Part shown: one piece after another, positions 1 to 12,730 of the stretch
How the letters are laid out: each line of letters starts with the position of its first letter
How positions within the stretch are numbered: the first letter of the stretch is position 1
Source: Flavobacterium glycines
GTDB taxonomy: Bacteria; Bacteroidota; Bacteroidia; Flavobacteriales; Flavobacteriaceae
Direction of reading: 5' to 3'
Length of the DNA stretch: 64,000 nucleotides
Assembly (NCBI RefSeq): GCF_900100165.1
Contig: NZ_FNEO01000001.1
Location: 434,001 to 498,000 of the forward strand
The notes under the pieces: generated by a model
The model's database searches: none
What the model saw: only the letters and a program-made list of their open reading frames with translations
What the model was told of the DNA's origin: nothing
Program-made: the position numbers and the translations under genes

Positions 1-1457
1 CCTTTTGAACTTTGATACCCACGAACCATTTCGGCATAAGGGTTGACCAATATGGCTCCATTATCTCCTCCTGTCAAGGCACCTCCAAATAACGGATGCT
101 CAATAAAAGGAAGATAACTGGATGGATATACTTTAGGAAATGCCACTGGGTTAGACCACATGGTAAGATTAAAAATACGAGCTCCTCCACCGATAGGCCC
201 ATTATAATCATCAAACTGACCGTAAAGACGAATAATTCCTTTAGTAGTAGGAGTTAATGTCATATCTACATTAGAACGTAAAGAATAATTTCTTAATTTA
301 ATATTAGAATTAAAATTATTCAACCCATCCACTTTTAAAACACCGTTATCAACGTTGTAAGTACTCGCCACATAATATCTTGCTTTTTGTCCACCACCGC
401 TAACACTAAAATTATAGCCTTGATTAACTGTATAATCTTTAATTAATTGATCAACCCAATTATTACTTGGATACAAATACGGATCATCCCCTGCAATGGT
501 TCTGTCAATTTTATTTTGATCATATACATCACCAAGACGAGGATTACGAGTACGTGTAGCTTCATTAGCCAATCTCATATACGTAATATTATCAGCATAA
601 TTAAAATTTCTGGAATTAGACGACATTCTGGTTTCTGTCCTGAAATTGAATTTAGTGATTCCATCTTTACCCATTTTTGTAGTAATCAATACAACCCCAT
701 TAGCTCCACGAGCTCCATACACAGCAGCAGCAGCAGCATCCTTCAACACAGAAAAAGTATCGATGTCATCCGGCTGTAAACGTGCCATATCAGTTGTTGT
801 AGATTCTATACCATCAATTAAAATTAATGGATTTGAAGCTCCTGAACCAAAAGTTCCTAAACCACGAATAAAAAAATTCGCATTATCGGAACCTGGCTCT
901 CCACTTCTTTGATAAGCTATCATACCCGAAACTCTTCCTGCTAACATATTAGTCAAGTTACTGGTAGGCCCTTTCAGTTCTTTAGGATTAATAGTAGTAA
1001 TTGAACTCACCATACTGGCTTTTTTCTGAGTTCCAAAACCAACAACAACAACCTCTTTTAATCCTTCTGAACTTGGTTTTAAATTTACTTCAAAAACGGA
1101 TTTGTTTTGAATTAATACGTCTGTTGATTCATAACCAACAAAAGCTACTACTAATATTTTGTCTCCTTCATTGATCTTTAATGTAAATTTTCCGTCAAAA
1201 TCGGTCATCACAACATTCTTAGTACCTTTTACAAGTACACTTGCTCCCGGAAGCGGCATTCCATTTTCATCAGTTACCTGCCCACTAATTGTTCTTTGTT
1301 GTTGTACTATTTCTAGTTTTGTTATACTTATAACATTAGAAGCATGTGCCTGAACCTGAGATAGAGAAACCAATACAGACAATAATGTAAGTTTCTTTTT
1401 TAAATCAAATTCTAAAACACTATGAGTCTTTTTCTTTATTTTAATAAAGTTTGTCAT
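1..1457 (-). CDS. SusC/RagA-type TonB-linked outer membrane protein, 5' part only
   Basis: Reading leftward from an ATG at 1457, an open frame of 485 codons runs off the window edge, so only the N-terminal part (family usually about 1000 residues) is present. After a signal sequence comes a carboxypeptidase-like regulatory domain (near residue 58, ISGQVTDENG, then PLPGASVLVKGT), then a TonB plug domain with FIRGLGTFGSG and the SusC signature VLKDAAAAAVYGARGANG. These proteins import oligosaccharides across the outer membrane with a SusD lipoprotein; a susD partner would be expected beyond the left edge. The gene lies beside glycosidases and an HTCS regulator and has an operator-like upstream region at 1729-1785, so it is probably the importer of this PUL. 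Family assignment is firm; the substrate is not visible. Confidence 0.93.
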   Translation of the reverse strand, partial: MTNFIKIKKKTHSVLEFDLKKKLTLLSVLVSLSQVQAHASNVISITKLEIVQQQRTISGQVTDENGMPLPGASVLVKGTKNVVMTDFDGKFTLKINEGDKILVVAFVGYESTDVLIQNKSVFEVNLKPSSEGLKEVVVVGFGTQKKASMVSSITTINPKELKGPTSNLTNMLAGRVSGMIAYQRSGEPGSDNANFFIRGLGTFGSGASNPLILIDGIESTTTDMARLQPDDIDTFSVLKDAAAAAVYGARGANGVVLITTKMGKDGITKFNFRTETRMSSNSRNFNYADNITYMRLANEATRTRNPRLGDVYDQNKIDRTIAGDDPYLYPSNNWVDQLIKDYTVNQGYNFSVSGGGQKARYYVASTYNVDNGVLKVDGLNNFNSNIKLRNYSLRSNVDMTLTPTTKGIIRLYGQFDDYNGPIGGGARIFNLTMWSNPVAFPKVYPSSYLPFIEHPLFGGALTGGDNGAILVNPYAEMVRGYQSSK

Positions 1458-1728
1458 GTGTGGTTTTAATTTTTAATGGTTAGTTAAATTATTATCATCT
1501 ATTACTAATACTATTCGTAGATGAAGTTTTAGAGTTTTTAAAAGGCTATTTCATATAATTAATAATTAGAATTAGTTAGTTAGCGTGTCTGTGAAAATAT
1601 ATTAGCAATTAACGAAATAAATAAATGTTTATTTAACACTTACAAAAAAGGACGTGCAACTCCTCAAATGTTTTTTACAAAACAAGTATTAATTGGTTTA
1701 ACCAGATATTAACATATAATTCACATCA

Positions 1729-1785
1729 CAAATCTAGCACAAGGCTCTTAGCTTAAAGAGGGGTGTTTTGGAATAAAACAAGGGG
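1729..1785 (-). promoter_or_regulatory. Predicted regulated promoter of susC with two CCCC blocks
   Basis: On the minus strand, CCCC blocks at 1785-1782 and 1763-1760 (22 bp start to start) are followed 23 bp later by TAGATTTG (1736-1729), a match to the Bacteroidota -7 box TAnnTTTG, and then by TGATGT. No TTG -33 element is at the usual place, which fits an activator-dependent promoter. The same layout occurs upstream of the GH2 gene at 12005-12059. The remaining 5' leader of susC is about 270 bases, in which I see nothing else. Binding by the HTCS regulator is inferred. Confidence 0.55.
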
Positions 1786-1931
1786 TAAATTTACTATCTC
1801 GACTATAAATAACTATATTATTATACTTATAATAAAAAAGTATCTAAAAAAATTAACACTAATCATTTTTTCAAGACATATAAAATACTTTAAATACGAG
1901 AGAAAATTCTTTTATTTACTAAATAAACGTT

Positions 1932-1975
1932 AAAAAAAGAGCTGCATTTCCTGATTGAAACACAGCTCTTTTTTT
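1932..1975 (-). terminator. Rho-independent terminator after the GH105 gene
   Basis: A 13-bp stem, AAAAAAAGAGCTG paired with CAGCTCTTTTTTT, surrounds an 18-base loop and sits 16 bases beyond the GH105 stop codon. It ends the minus-strand operon. Apart from this and the susC promoter, the gene-free stretch 1458-1990 shows only AT-rich sequence. Confidence 0.8.
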
Positions 1976-1990
1976 AAGTTAATTATAAAA

Positions 1991-3145
1991 CTATTTCACA
2001 AAACGATACATCTCTGATGCTGCCAATAAAAAAGCCCCTACACCAAAATCGGCTGTTGATTTTTTATCGACTACCTGCCCGGGAATAGCTTTTTCACCTA
2101 TAGGCTGTACATACCCCACAGCTCCATCGGCCTGCAATGCAACATTAGTTAAGTAATTCCATGATTTTTCAACCACAGGCAAATAGGTCTTTTTATCTAA
2201 AATACCATTATTGATTCCCCATAAATAACCGTAAGTAAAAAATGCTGTTCCGCTGGTTTCAGGTCCAGGAGCATGTTCCGGGTCTAAAATACTTCTGGTC
2301 CAATAGCCTTCTTTTTGTTGGGCTGCCGCCAATGACTTAGCCATATCTTTAAAGCGGTTGATATATTCGTTTCTATGCTTAGCATTCTTTGGTAAATCCT
2401 GGATAATTTTGGCATAGCCAGCAAAAATCCATCCGTCTCCTCTGGCCCAAAAGTCTTTTTTACCATTGGCACTCTTGTGTTTAGGATAAACATATTTGGC
2501 ATCTCTAAAATACAATTTAGCCTCATCGTCATACATAATGCTATTGGCATGTGTTAAATATTCTTGTAATTTTTCAAGATACAATTCGTTTCCTGTCACC
2601 TTATACAACTTAGTCATTACCGGCATTACCATATACAAACCGTCAACCCACCACCAATAATCGTTAGCAGCAGTACTCATCTCATACTCCATTACCTCAC
2701 GGGCACGCGCAATTTTATGAGCATCCTTTTTTCCTGTAAAATTGTACAAATCAATATAGGTTTGAAAACAAATCTGCCAGTCTCCGAATAATACATGCTT
2801 GTCAGTTTCGCCATAATTGTATTTCCATTCTGATTTATCTTGAGATTTGGCTCCCATCCATTGGTTTTTCTCTGCCCAGGACATCGAATAATCCAGGTAT
2901 TTTTTGTTTTTGGTAATCTTATAAGCTTCCATATTCCCGGTATGATAAGCTGCTATATTCCAAAAAGAATTCCCAAGTTCCGGATGTGTATCCTGCCAGT
3001 GAGTATTTACTTTATCAATAATAGCAACAATCTCCTTTTTAGACTGGGGAATTACTGTTTTTTCTTTTATTGCACTGGTTTTACAACTAACGATTACTAA
3101 AGAAAAAGCAATCATCAGTGCATAAAATAAATTTCTAAAATTCAT
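1991..3145 (-). CDS. GH88/GH105-like unsaturated glycuronyl hydrolase, lipoprotein
   Basis: A 384-residue protein with a lipoprotein signal (lipobox VIVSC, Cys21). The (alpha/alpha)6-barrel motifs of the GH88/GH105 families are visible: WWWVDGLYM at 164-172, WARGDGW at 231-237 and a C-terminal ETSGTAFFTYG stretch. Asp168 and Asp235 are candidates for the catalytic pair. These enzymes hydrate and release the unsaturated uronic acid left at chain ends by polysaccharide lyases; some relatives act on saturated glucuronides. The gene follows the DUF2264 gene by 29 bases and is last in the operon before a strong terminator. It probably acts in the periplasm. GH105 is favoured over GH88 by overall resemblance only. 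Confidence 0.85.
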   Translation of the reverse strand: MNFRNLFYALMIAFSLVIVSCKTSAIKEKTVIPQSKKEIVAIIDKVNTHWQDTHPELGNSFWNIAAYHTGNMEAYKITKNKKYLDYSMSWAEKNQWMGAKSQDKSEWKYNYGETDKHVLFGDWQICFQTYIDLYNFTGKKDAHKIARAREVMEYEMSTAANDYWWWVDGLYMVMPVMTKLYKVTGNELYLEKLQEYLTHANSIMYDDEAKLYFRDAKYVYPKHKSANGKKDFWARGDGWIFAGYAKIIQDLPKNAKHRNEYINRFKDMAKSLAAAQQKEGYWTRSILDPEHAPGPETSGTAFFTYGYLWGINNGILDKKTYLPVVEKSWNYLTNVALQADGAVGYVQPIGEKAIPGQVVDKKSTADFGVGAFLLAASEMYRFVK

Positions 3146-3174
3146 AATTATAATAATTGGTTTAAGTGATATTA

Positions 3175-4419
3175 TTATTTTATAGCATGGTCAATTGGAA
3201 TTTGTTGTCCCGACCAAATTTTCTTTTGAGTCCAGGGCTGGTAACCCTCACTCCAAAAAGCATCGTTAACCGGTAACCCCAATACTAAAAAAGCTTCTGC
3301 ACATAAATACAAACTTCCTGTTGAAATATACCCTTCCCCAATATTAGGCTGATGACCATAAAGTCCAATTTGAAGCCAACCATTCTTATCGAAAGTTTCC
3401 GGAGCATTGATCTGACGATGGACCATCGTGTACAATGCCGAACGAACCTGTGCCAGACTCACTTCTTTAGGCAATTCTTTCCAAAGCGCAATTTGCGATA
3501 ATAATTGGAAAGCGCCAAAACGATAAGCTAAGGATCTCCCTATAGGAGGATAAGTTCCGTCAGGCGAAATAAGACGCTCCTGAATAGCCGCATAACGACG
3601 GGCTCTGTCCAATTCGGTTTTAAACTCATCCTTGCGCTGCCCATTTTGTTCATTAAGCGTTTTAAAAATATCCAATTGCATTGGATGAATCACAAAACTA
3701 TTGTAATAATCCCAATGAAAATCAGGACCATCTCCATACATACCATCACCTAAATACCATTTTTTGTGTTGATCCAAGGCGTAATTTAATCGTTCCTTAT
3801 CTTCATCCTTATCAAATTTAATGATAGCAGCTTCTACCATCCCTGCAAAAAGCAACCAATTGCTTTCGTATGGCTTGATAACCCTTGATGATTTTAATGC
3901 TTTAATCACATTCTCTTTTGTTGTTGTATCTAATGGTTCCCAAAGCTGTTTTGGTGCACGCAACAAAGCCTGAGCAAAAAAAGCGGCATCAACGAGTGGT
4001 TGTCCTCCTTTAACAAAATTCATAAAATCAGCAGCATTAGGATCAGTCGCATTATGAATGGATTTTTGGGCCAAAGCAATATACTTTGCCCTTAATTTTC
4101 CTTCAGTAGTTTCATCCGGACCTAATTCCAGCCACGGAGCCATTCCTGACAGCAATCGACCAAAAGCTTCCAGATGCGTTACATGGGTTCTGTCATCCCA
4201 TGCGCCCGGAGATTTCTCAACAGGCATTTGCGCTTTTAATTGATTCTTACTTAAAGCATTCAGAACAGGATCCCCAATTTTAACCAAAGAAGACACAAAA
4301 AACTCCCTAACTTTTTCAGGCGAATCTTTATGAAGCCTTTTAGACTGTGAACAAAGTGTATGGATAACTCCAAAAAAGAGAAAGCCCAACAAAACAGCTT
4401 TCTGCAAATAATTTTTCAT
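3175..4419 (-). CDS. DUF2264 family protein, probable glycoside hydrolase (GH154-like)
   Basis: 414 residues with an N-terminal signal peptide. The conserved DUF2264 features are present: WDDRTHVTHLEAFGRLLSGMAPWLEL near residues 74-99 (in parts), NWLLFAGMVEAA, and YGDGPDFHWDYYNSFVIHPM near 229-248. From memory, the CAZy family GH154 (beta-glucuronidase activity reported for a Bacteroides arabinogalactan enzyme) was founded on DUF2264 proteins; I could not verify this here. It starts 59 bases after the HTCS gene with no obvious promoter between, and is followed 29 bases later by the GH105 gene, so the three are probably cotranscribed. A role in removing uronic acid from side chains is inferred. 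Confidence 0.85.
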   Translation of the reverse strand: MKNYLQKAVLLGFLFFGVIHTLCSQSKRLHKDSPEKVREFFVSSLVKIGDPVLNALSKNQLKAQMPVEKSPGAWDDRTHVTHLEAFGRLLSGMAPWLELGPDETTEGKLRAKYIALAQKSIHNATDPNAADFMNFVKGGQPLVDAAFFAQALLRAPKQLWEPLDTTTKENVIKALKSSRVIKPYESNWLLFAGMVEAAIIKFDKDEDKERLNYALDQHKKWYLGDGMYGDGPDFHWDYYNSFVIHPMQLDIFKTLNEQNGQRKDEFKTELDRARRYAAIQERLISPDGTYPPIGRSLAYRFGAFQLLSQIALWKELPKEVSLAQVRSALYTMVHRQINAPETFDKNGWLQIGLYGHQPNIGEGYISTGSLYLCAEAFLVLGLPVNDAFWSEGYQPWTQKKIWSGQQIPIDHAIK

Positions 4420-4478
4420 GAATTTTTAATTTAGTTTCTAATTTTTTCTTCTTCTGAATCAACAAGTTAAAACAGCAA

Positions 4479-7400
4479 TTAAGTTGATTTCCAAAAACTT
4501 TCATTGAGAATGTATTTGTTATCTTTTACATTTTGATACTTCTTCTTAAATTCAGAAGGATTCATATCATAAAATTGCTGGAATTGCTTTCTAAAATATT
4601 TAATATCTCCAAAACCGGCCATGGAAGCCGCCTGACTTATTTGTAAATCGGTTGTAATTAATAAGGTAGCTACTTTTCTTAATCGCACATTACGTGTAAA
4701 CTCAGTCACCGACTTACCAGTAATCTTTTTAATTTTTTTATAGACTAAAGAATGGCTCATCCCCATTTCACTGGCCAAATCTTTAATATTATAGTTTTCT
4801 ACATCTAAATTAGCATCAATAACTTCTACAATTTTATCCAACAATTTTTTGTCTTCATCGGACAATTTTGGACTTGCCACATTTTTTGTAACCGAATTGA
4901 GCAAATAATTTTGTTCACTATCACGTCGGGTCAGGATTCCGTTAATTCGCGCCAGCAGATAATCATTATCAAACGGTTTGGTAATGTAATCGTCAGCACC
5001 TACTTCGGCACCTTTCAATTTCACCTCTTCCGAAGTTCCTCCGGTAAGCAATATTACAGGAATATGTTTTAAATCCTCATCTGTTTTTATATGTTTACAA
5101 AAGCTTACCCCGTTCATATCGCCCATTACCACATCAGAAATAATCAAATCAGGCTGTACTTTCCTGATTATTTCCAATGCTTTTTCGGCACTTTCGGCCG
5201 AAGTAACCCGGTATTTAGGCCCTAAAATTTTCTTTAAATAATTTCTGATTTGCGGATTATCATCAACCACTAAAATACTTTTTGCATCCTTAACTAATTC
5301 GTCAGCAATAACTCCTTCATCTATTTTCTCTAAAACATCTTCCTGCAAAGCCCTTTCCTCCAAAACATCCTCTAAAAACAACGTTCGATCACTTAAATCT
5401 TCCCTTATCTCTATATCTCCAAAATGCTCTTTCCCTGACAGCAATTTAATTTCAAATGTCGTCCCTGCTTTTTCATTATCAAAACAACGCACCTCTCCAT
5501 GATGCTGACTAACAAATTGTTTCACTAAATAAAGACCAATACCAAATCCTTTACGCTTATTTGTAATATTTTTATTGGACTGATAAAACAAATCAAATAT
5601 TCTCTTTTTATCATCATCCAAAACCCCTTCACCATTATCAGTCACATTAATAATTATCTGATTTTCGGTAGAACGCAAATTAACAGAAACCGCTCCGTTT
5701 TCTTTCTCTGTAAATTTCAGAGCATTCGAAATTAAATTAAACAAGGCTATTTCTATTTTTTCCCTATCTACATAAGCAAAAATCTTTTCTTCGGAAATAC
5801 TAAAACTATAATCAATACCCTTTGTTTTAGCATGATGTACAAAACAACTAAACACTTCTTTACAAAGCTCGACAATATCGATTTTGGCAATTTTAAGTTT
5901 TCCCGTCTCGGTTTCCGTTTTTCTAAAAAGCAACAACTGATCTACCAAACTCAGTAATCTTCGGGAATTACTATACACCATTTCTATAGCTCCCGGCTCA
6001 ATTTTTTGATTATCCCCATAAATAATATCTTTCAGCGGATTGATAATCATCGTTAAAGGCGATCGGAACTCATGAGAAATATTAGTGAAAAAAGTCAGCT
6101 TTTTTTCATTCAATTCCTTTTCCTGTTTAGCTAAATCCTGTGAAAGTTTCACTTCATACTTAAGTTGTGCTTGTTTTTTCTGGTATTTATCAACAACATA
6201 TATTATAAAAGCAACTGCTAATAAATAAATCAGATAAGCAAACCAACTTCTGTACCACGGCGGCAAAATAGTAATAGGCAATGAAATAGTTTGAGAATTC
6301 CAAACCCCTTCTACATTAGTCGATTTGATTTTTAAGACATAATTTCCTTCAGTTAATTTAGAATAATTAGCACTTCGGATATTATTCACATAATGCCATT
6401 GAGAATCCCAACCTTCTAAGAAATAAGCATAAGATATTTTCTCGGGCAAACTATATTCTAAAGCTGCATAATCTATATTCAACATTGACTCATCATAAGG
6501 AAGCCTGAGCTTGTCTATTCCAAAAGCAGTCATCCCTGACTCTTCCAAAGCCTTATTGTTGACTTTAATAGAAGTAATAACCAGTTTAGGAAAATCATGA
6601 ATTAAACTATTTATCTTAGTATCAATAACATTAAATCCTTTAATCCCGCCAAAGACAATTTCACCCGTAGAGAGTTTAAGAGCAGCATTATAATTAAATT
6701 GATTACTTTGAAGTCCATCGACATCATAATAACTTGTAATTTTTTCACTAGTTTGATTATACACAAAGACACCATTATAAGTACTACACCAATAAAGACC
6801 TTGATTATCTTGAACAATATTAAGTACCGAATTATTTGGAAGCCCATTCACTTGAGTTAAAAAACGCATTTGTAGGGTTTGGGGATTAAAAACTATTAAA
6901 CCGGCACCTTCTGTCCCAACAAGCATTTTAGAACTTGAAACAGCAATAATAGAGCGTACAGGATATTTAACTTCAATGCTTTGACTTTGTAATGTCTTTG
7001 GGTTAAGCTTAATTAACTTGGTAAATGTTCCTAACCAAATATTACCCTGAATATCTTCGGCCATAGAAACAATCCCACTAATTTTAGCATCCACAAAGTC
7101 AAATTGATCAATTGCTTCATTGTAACGATACAAGCCCTCTTCATCAGGAGAGGCAGCCCATAAAACCCCTTCTTTACTCTTAAAAAGTACCCAGATATTT
7201 TTTTGAACAATATTATAGGTAAGATTAAAAAGTCGATACCTCTTAAAACTATGTGTTTGTTGATTAAAAACACAAACTCCACCTCCATAAGACCCAAACC
7301 AGATTCCTTTATGGTCTTTTAAAATTGTCGAAACGAAATCATTCGTTAACGAATTAGGGTTTTTTGGATTATAAGAATAATTGGTGAACACATTATTTTT

Positions 7401-8585
7401 TCTATCCCATAAACTGGCTCCGGCTCCGTCAGTTCCTATCCAAATGTGATCCTTATCCTGTTCACATAACGATAAGATAAAATCGCTAGGTAAAGTATTA
7501 CCTAATTTTCCGCTTCTTGAAATAGTCAAAAAAGGACTTTTTCTATTTTCAACTTTATTTACACCTCCCCTTAAAGTTCCTATCCAAACCCTATTATCAC
7601 TATCTAAGCACAAAGAAGTAATAGCATTACTGTTAAGTTTTTCTTCACCCAAATAATTACTTAATAAAGTAAAAGAATCAGAGGAAAAGTTGTACTTCAC
7701 AACTCCATTGCCATTTGTAGCAATCCAAATTTCTTTTGTATCCGGCTTATATACTAAATCAGCAATAGGATATTGAATTTCTTGATTATTATAGAAACGA
7801 TATGATTTATCTACAATATTGTATTTTAACAATCCCCCTTCAGTTGAAATCCAAACATTTGAAAATCCGTCATAAAAAACACATGTTCCAATCAAAAGTT
7901 CAGAAAAAACTACCGACAATCTATTGTTTTTAGTATCCATACTCACAATCCCCACACCTTGAACAAAACCCCATAGCCTACCCGATTTATCAAAATCGAT
8001 GCCTTGCATATGGTAATTCCATCGCAATTTTCCTTTTACATAAAGAGGAATCTCTAAAATTGCACCTCCTTGTACAGAGCAATACAACAATCCTCCTCCT
8101 GCGGTAGCAATATACATCTTACCCTTATGATCCTCAACCTCATTAATAGTTATTTCTATCGGTTCTTTCTTAGCTGTCAGAGGATTTACAAAATACCTTC
8201 TGCTAAAACGATTAGTCAAATAACTGTAAACACTCAGTCCGGTTTTTGTCCCAATCCAAACTTCATCTTTAGTCCCTGCAATACTAACTATCCTATTATT
8301 GATTAAAGAATTGAAATCTCCGGGTTCGTTTCTGTAATTCAGAAAATTATAACCGTCATATCTGCTTATCCCATCATAAGTACCAAACCACATTAAGCCT
8401 CTCTTATCCTTATAAACAGCTGTTACTGCATTATTCGCCAATCCATTTTCTATACCCAAATAGCTAATACTGTATTTTTCCCCAACAGAATTTGGAACTA
8501 TTGCCTGCAACTTTGCGGAGAAACAGAGTAATAATGCAATAAATAAAAGAGTTTGGTTTTTAAATGTAAGCATGTGGTTAGTCAT
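4479..8585 (-). CDS. Hybrid two-component system (HTCS) sensor-regulator of the PUL
   Basis: A one-protein signalling system of 1368 residues. Order: signal peptide; about 14 propeller repeats (VWIGTxxG-type motifs) to about 660; Y_Y_Y domain about 690-770; one membrane helix about 779-797; HisKA with the phosphorylated His838 in NISHEFRSPL; HATPase with DNGEG (983-987) and GFGIG (1013-1017); receiver with DD at 1108-1109 and phosphoacceptor Asp1151; AraC-type DNA-binding domain about 1265-1350. HTCS proteins bind an oligosaccharide in the periplasm and activate the neighbouring PUL. All key catalytic residues are intact. A second ATG at 8573 could be the true start. It is separated from the GH2 gene by a terminator, so it has its own promoter, which I could not locate convincingly. 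Confidence 0.96.
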   Translation of the reverse strand: MTNHMLTFKNQTLLFIALLLCFSAKLQAIVPNSVGEKYSISYLGIENGLANNAVTAVYKDKRGLMWFGTYDGISRYDGYNFLNYRNEPGDFNSLINNRIVSIAGTKDEVWIGTKTGLSVYSYLTNRFSRRYFVNPLTAKKEPIEITINEVEDHKGKMYIATAGGGLLYCSVQGGAILEIPLYVKGKLRWNYHMQGIDFDKSGRLWGFVQGVGIVSMDTKNNRLSVVFSELLIGTCVFYDGFSNVWISTEGGLLKYNIVDKSYRFYNNQEIQYPIADLVYKPDTKEIWIATNGNGVVKYNFSSDSFTLLSNYLGEEKLNSNAITSLCLDSDNRVWIGTLRGGVNKVENRKSPFLTISRSGKLGNTLPSDFILSLCEQDKDHIWIGTDGAGASLWDRKNNVFTNYSYNPKNPNSLTNDFVSTILKDHKGIWFGSYGGGVCVFNQQTHSFKRYRLFNLTYNIVQKNIWVLFKSKEGVLWAASPDEEGLYRYNEAIDQFDFVDAKISGIVSMAEDIQGNIWLGTFTKLIKLNPKTLQSQSIEVKYPVRSIIAVSSSKMLVGTEGAGLIVFNPQTLQMRFLTQVNGLPNNSVLNIVQDNQGLYWCSTYNGVFVYNQTSEKITSYYDVDGLQSNQFNYNAALKLSTGEIVFGGIKGFNVIDTKINSLIHDFPKLVITSIKVNNKALEESGMTAFGIDKLRLPYDESMLNIDYAALEYSLPEKISYAYFLEGWDSQWHYVNNIRSANYSKLTEGNYVLKIKSTNVEGVWNSQTISLPITILPPWYRSWFAYLIYLLAVAFIIYVVDKYQKKQAQLKYEVKLSQDLAKQEKELNEKKLTFFTNISHEFRSPLTMIINPLKDIIYGDNQKIEPGAIEMVYSNSRRLLSLVDQLLLFRKTETETGKLKIAKIDIVELCKEVFSCFVHHAKTKGIDYSFSISEEKIFAYVDREKIEIALFNLISNALKFTEKENGAVSVNLRSTENQIIINVTDNGEGVLDDDKKRIFDLFYQSNKNITNKRKGFGIGLYLVKQFVSQHHGEVRCFDNEKAGTTFEIKLLSGKEHFGDIEIREDLSDRTLFLEDVLEERALQEDVLEKIDEGVIADELVKDAKSILVVDDNPQIRNYLKKILGPKYRVTSAESAEKALEIIRKVQPDLIISDVVMGDMNGVSFCKHIKTDEDLKHIPVILLTGGTSEEVKLKGAEVGADDYITKPFDNDYLLARINGILTRRDSEQNYLLNSVTKNVASPKLSDEDKKLLDKIVEVIDANLDVENYNIKDLASEMGMSHSLVYKKIKKITGKSVTEFTRNVRLRKVATLLITTDLQISQAASMAGFGDIKYFRKQFQQFYDMNPSEFKKKYQNVKDNKYILNESFWKST

Positions 8586-8668
8586 TTGGTTAAATAGTAA
8601 AATTTTATTTTTTTAAAATCAAATTTTATTTTTTGGAAGAACTTAAATATATATGATTCTAAAAGTAG

Positions 8669-8700
8669 AAAAAACCTATGAAAAATATCATAGGTTTTTT
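8669..8700 (-). terminator. Terminator after the GH2 gene
   Basis: A perfect 12-bp stem, AAAAAACCTATG with CATAGGTTTTTT, with an 8-base loop lies 27 bases beyond the GH2 stop codon. It separates the GH2 transcript from the HTCS gene. Confidence 0.85.
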
Positions 8701-8726
8701 AAAATAAAAAAACACATAAACCACTA

Positions 8727-11846
<3,120 letters not shown>

Positions 11847-12004
11847 CTAACTATTTTTGATTATCTAAATTTTAATTCCAAAACAAAATAGAAAATCGTC
11901 ATTCCAAACCAGCTTAATAAAAACACACATTAAAAAACCATCCTAATTATTAACCAAAAAATAAAAATAGCCAACTGAAATAAGGAATGACAAAATCTAC
12001 ATCA

Positions 12005-12059
12005 CAAATTTAGATAACGCCACAAAAGAAGGGAGGGGTAATACAATACAATAACGGGG
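12005..12059 (-). promoter_or_regulatory. Predicted regulated promoter of the GH2 gene with two CCCC blocks
   Basis: On the minus strand, CCCC at 12059-12056 and 12038-12035 (21 bp start to start) precede TAAATTTG (12012-12005) by 22 bp; TGATGT follows the box. This matches the susC upstream region almost base for base in spacing. There is no TTG -33 element. The leader to the GH2 ATG is about 150 bases. An HTCS binding site is inferred. Confidence 0.55.
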
Positions 12060-12149
12060 ACATTTCGACATTAACAGCCTAAAAACAGCCTTTATTCCAA
12101 TATTTTAAACAAAAACCTTTTAAAAACAACCCAAAATCTATTTGAATAT

Positions 12150-12262
12150 TCACCTAAAAAGAGGCACTAAAAAAGTGCTGTTTTCAGTCCCGAAATCACT
12201 CCAAAACGACAATAAAAAAGAATAAAAAAAGAGGCTATCTCAAAAATGAGACAACCTCTTTT
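12150..12262. other. Intergenic hairpin cluster between the GH2 gene and tRNA-Leu
   Basis: Two AT-flanked hairpins are visible: GCACT/AGTGC near 12164-12178, and a longer imperfect one at 12226-12262 (AAAAGAGG ... CTATCTC / GAGACA ... CCTCTTTT). They resemble terminators or a degenerate intergenic repeat. No credible open frame lies here; the frame at 12167-12436 is an antisense reading through the tRNA. Confidence 0.4.
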
Positions 12263-12333
12263 AATTGGAACCAGAGCCGAACTTTTTTTGGTATGACTCC
12301 TATATTTTTTTTTTAATATTTCTTGTAAAAAAG

Positions 12334-12361
12334 AAAAGCCTCTTCTTTCGAAGAGGCTTTT
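12334..12361 (-). terminator. Terminator of tRNA-Leu
   Basis: An 11-bp stem, AAAAGCCTCTT with AAGAGGCTTTT around a 6-base loop, directly abuts the 3' end of the minus-strand tRNA. Confidence 0.75.
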
Positions 12362-12362
12362 G

Positions 12363-12442
12363 TACCCGGAGCCGGAGTCGAACCGGCACGGTTTCCCACA
12401 GGTGTTTGAGACCAGCGCGTCTACCAATTCCGCCATCCGGGC
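12363..12442 (-). tRNA. tRNA-Leu, anticodon CAA
   Basis: The minus strand folds as a class II tRNA: acceptor GCCCGGA/TCCGGGT, D arm GCGGAATTGGTAGACGC, anticodon loop CTCAAAC giving CAA (reads UUG), an 11-base variable arm with GG/CC pairing typical of leucine tRNAs, and T arm GCCGGTTCGACTCCGGC. The discriminator is A and CCA is not encoded. The anticodon stem CTGGT/ACCTG has an odd U28-U42 mismatch. Confidence 0.93.
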
Positions 12443-12526
12443 TTAGCAGACAAGAATAATAAACAATTATTCTAACGCAATAAAGAAAATCAGTCTGAGA
12501 CCAAATGTCTTTCCTTTAACACGGTG

Positions 12527-12534
12527 CAAATGTA
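12527..12534 (-). promoter_or_regulatory. -7 box of the tRNA-Leu promoter
   Basis: TACATTTG on the minus strand fits TAnnTTTG and lies about 85 bases upstream of the tRNA 5' end. No TTG is found at the usual -33 spacing, so this is a moderate call. Confidence 0.45.
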
Positions 12535-12600
12535 GAAAATATTATTTAAGTTTCTAATAAAAAATCTTAAAATTTTACTTTCACAGTCAAATTAATTTTC

Positions 12601-12608
12601 TAATTTTG
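12601..12608 (+). promoter_or_regulatory. -7 box of the prs promoter
   Basis: TAATTTTG fits TAnnTTTG and lies 122 bases before the prs ATG, divergent from the tRNA promoter. The -33 position reads TTT rather than TTG. Confidence 0.45.
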
Positions 12609-12730
12609 CAGCTCGATAAAACAACATATACTAACACACTCCATCCGAGGTACTTACATACATTTTAAACTTTCAAAAAAAGTAAAAACCGAACTGTATC
12701 AAGCACAACGGAATAAAAACAACAAATTAA

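Noticed and set aside
447..912. Plus-strand frames inside susC
   Set aside because: They run antisense to the well-supported SusC reading frame with unusual composition.
12167..12459. Open frames through the tRNA-Leu region on both strands
   Set aside because: They only reread the tRNA and its terminator; no promoter or homology is seen.
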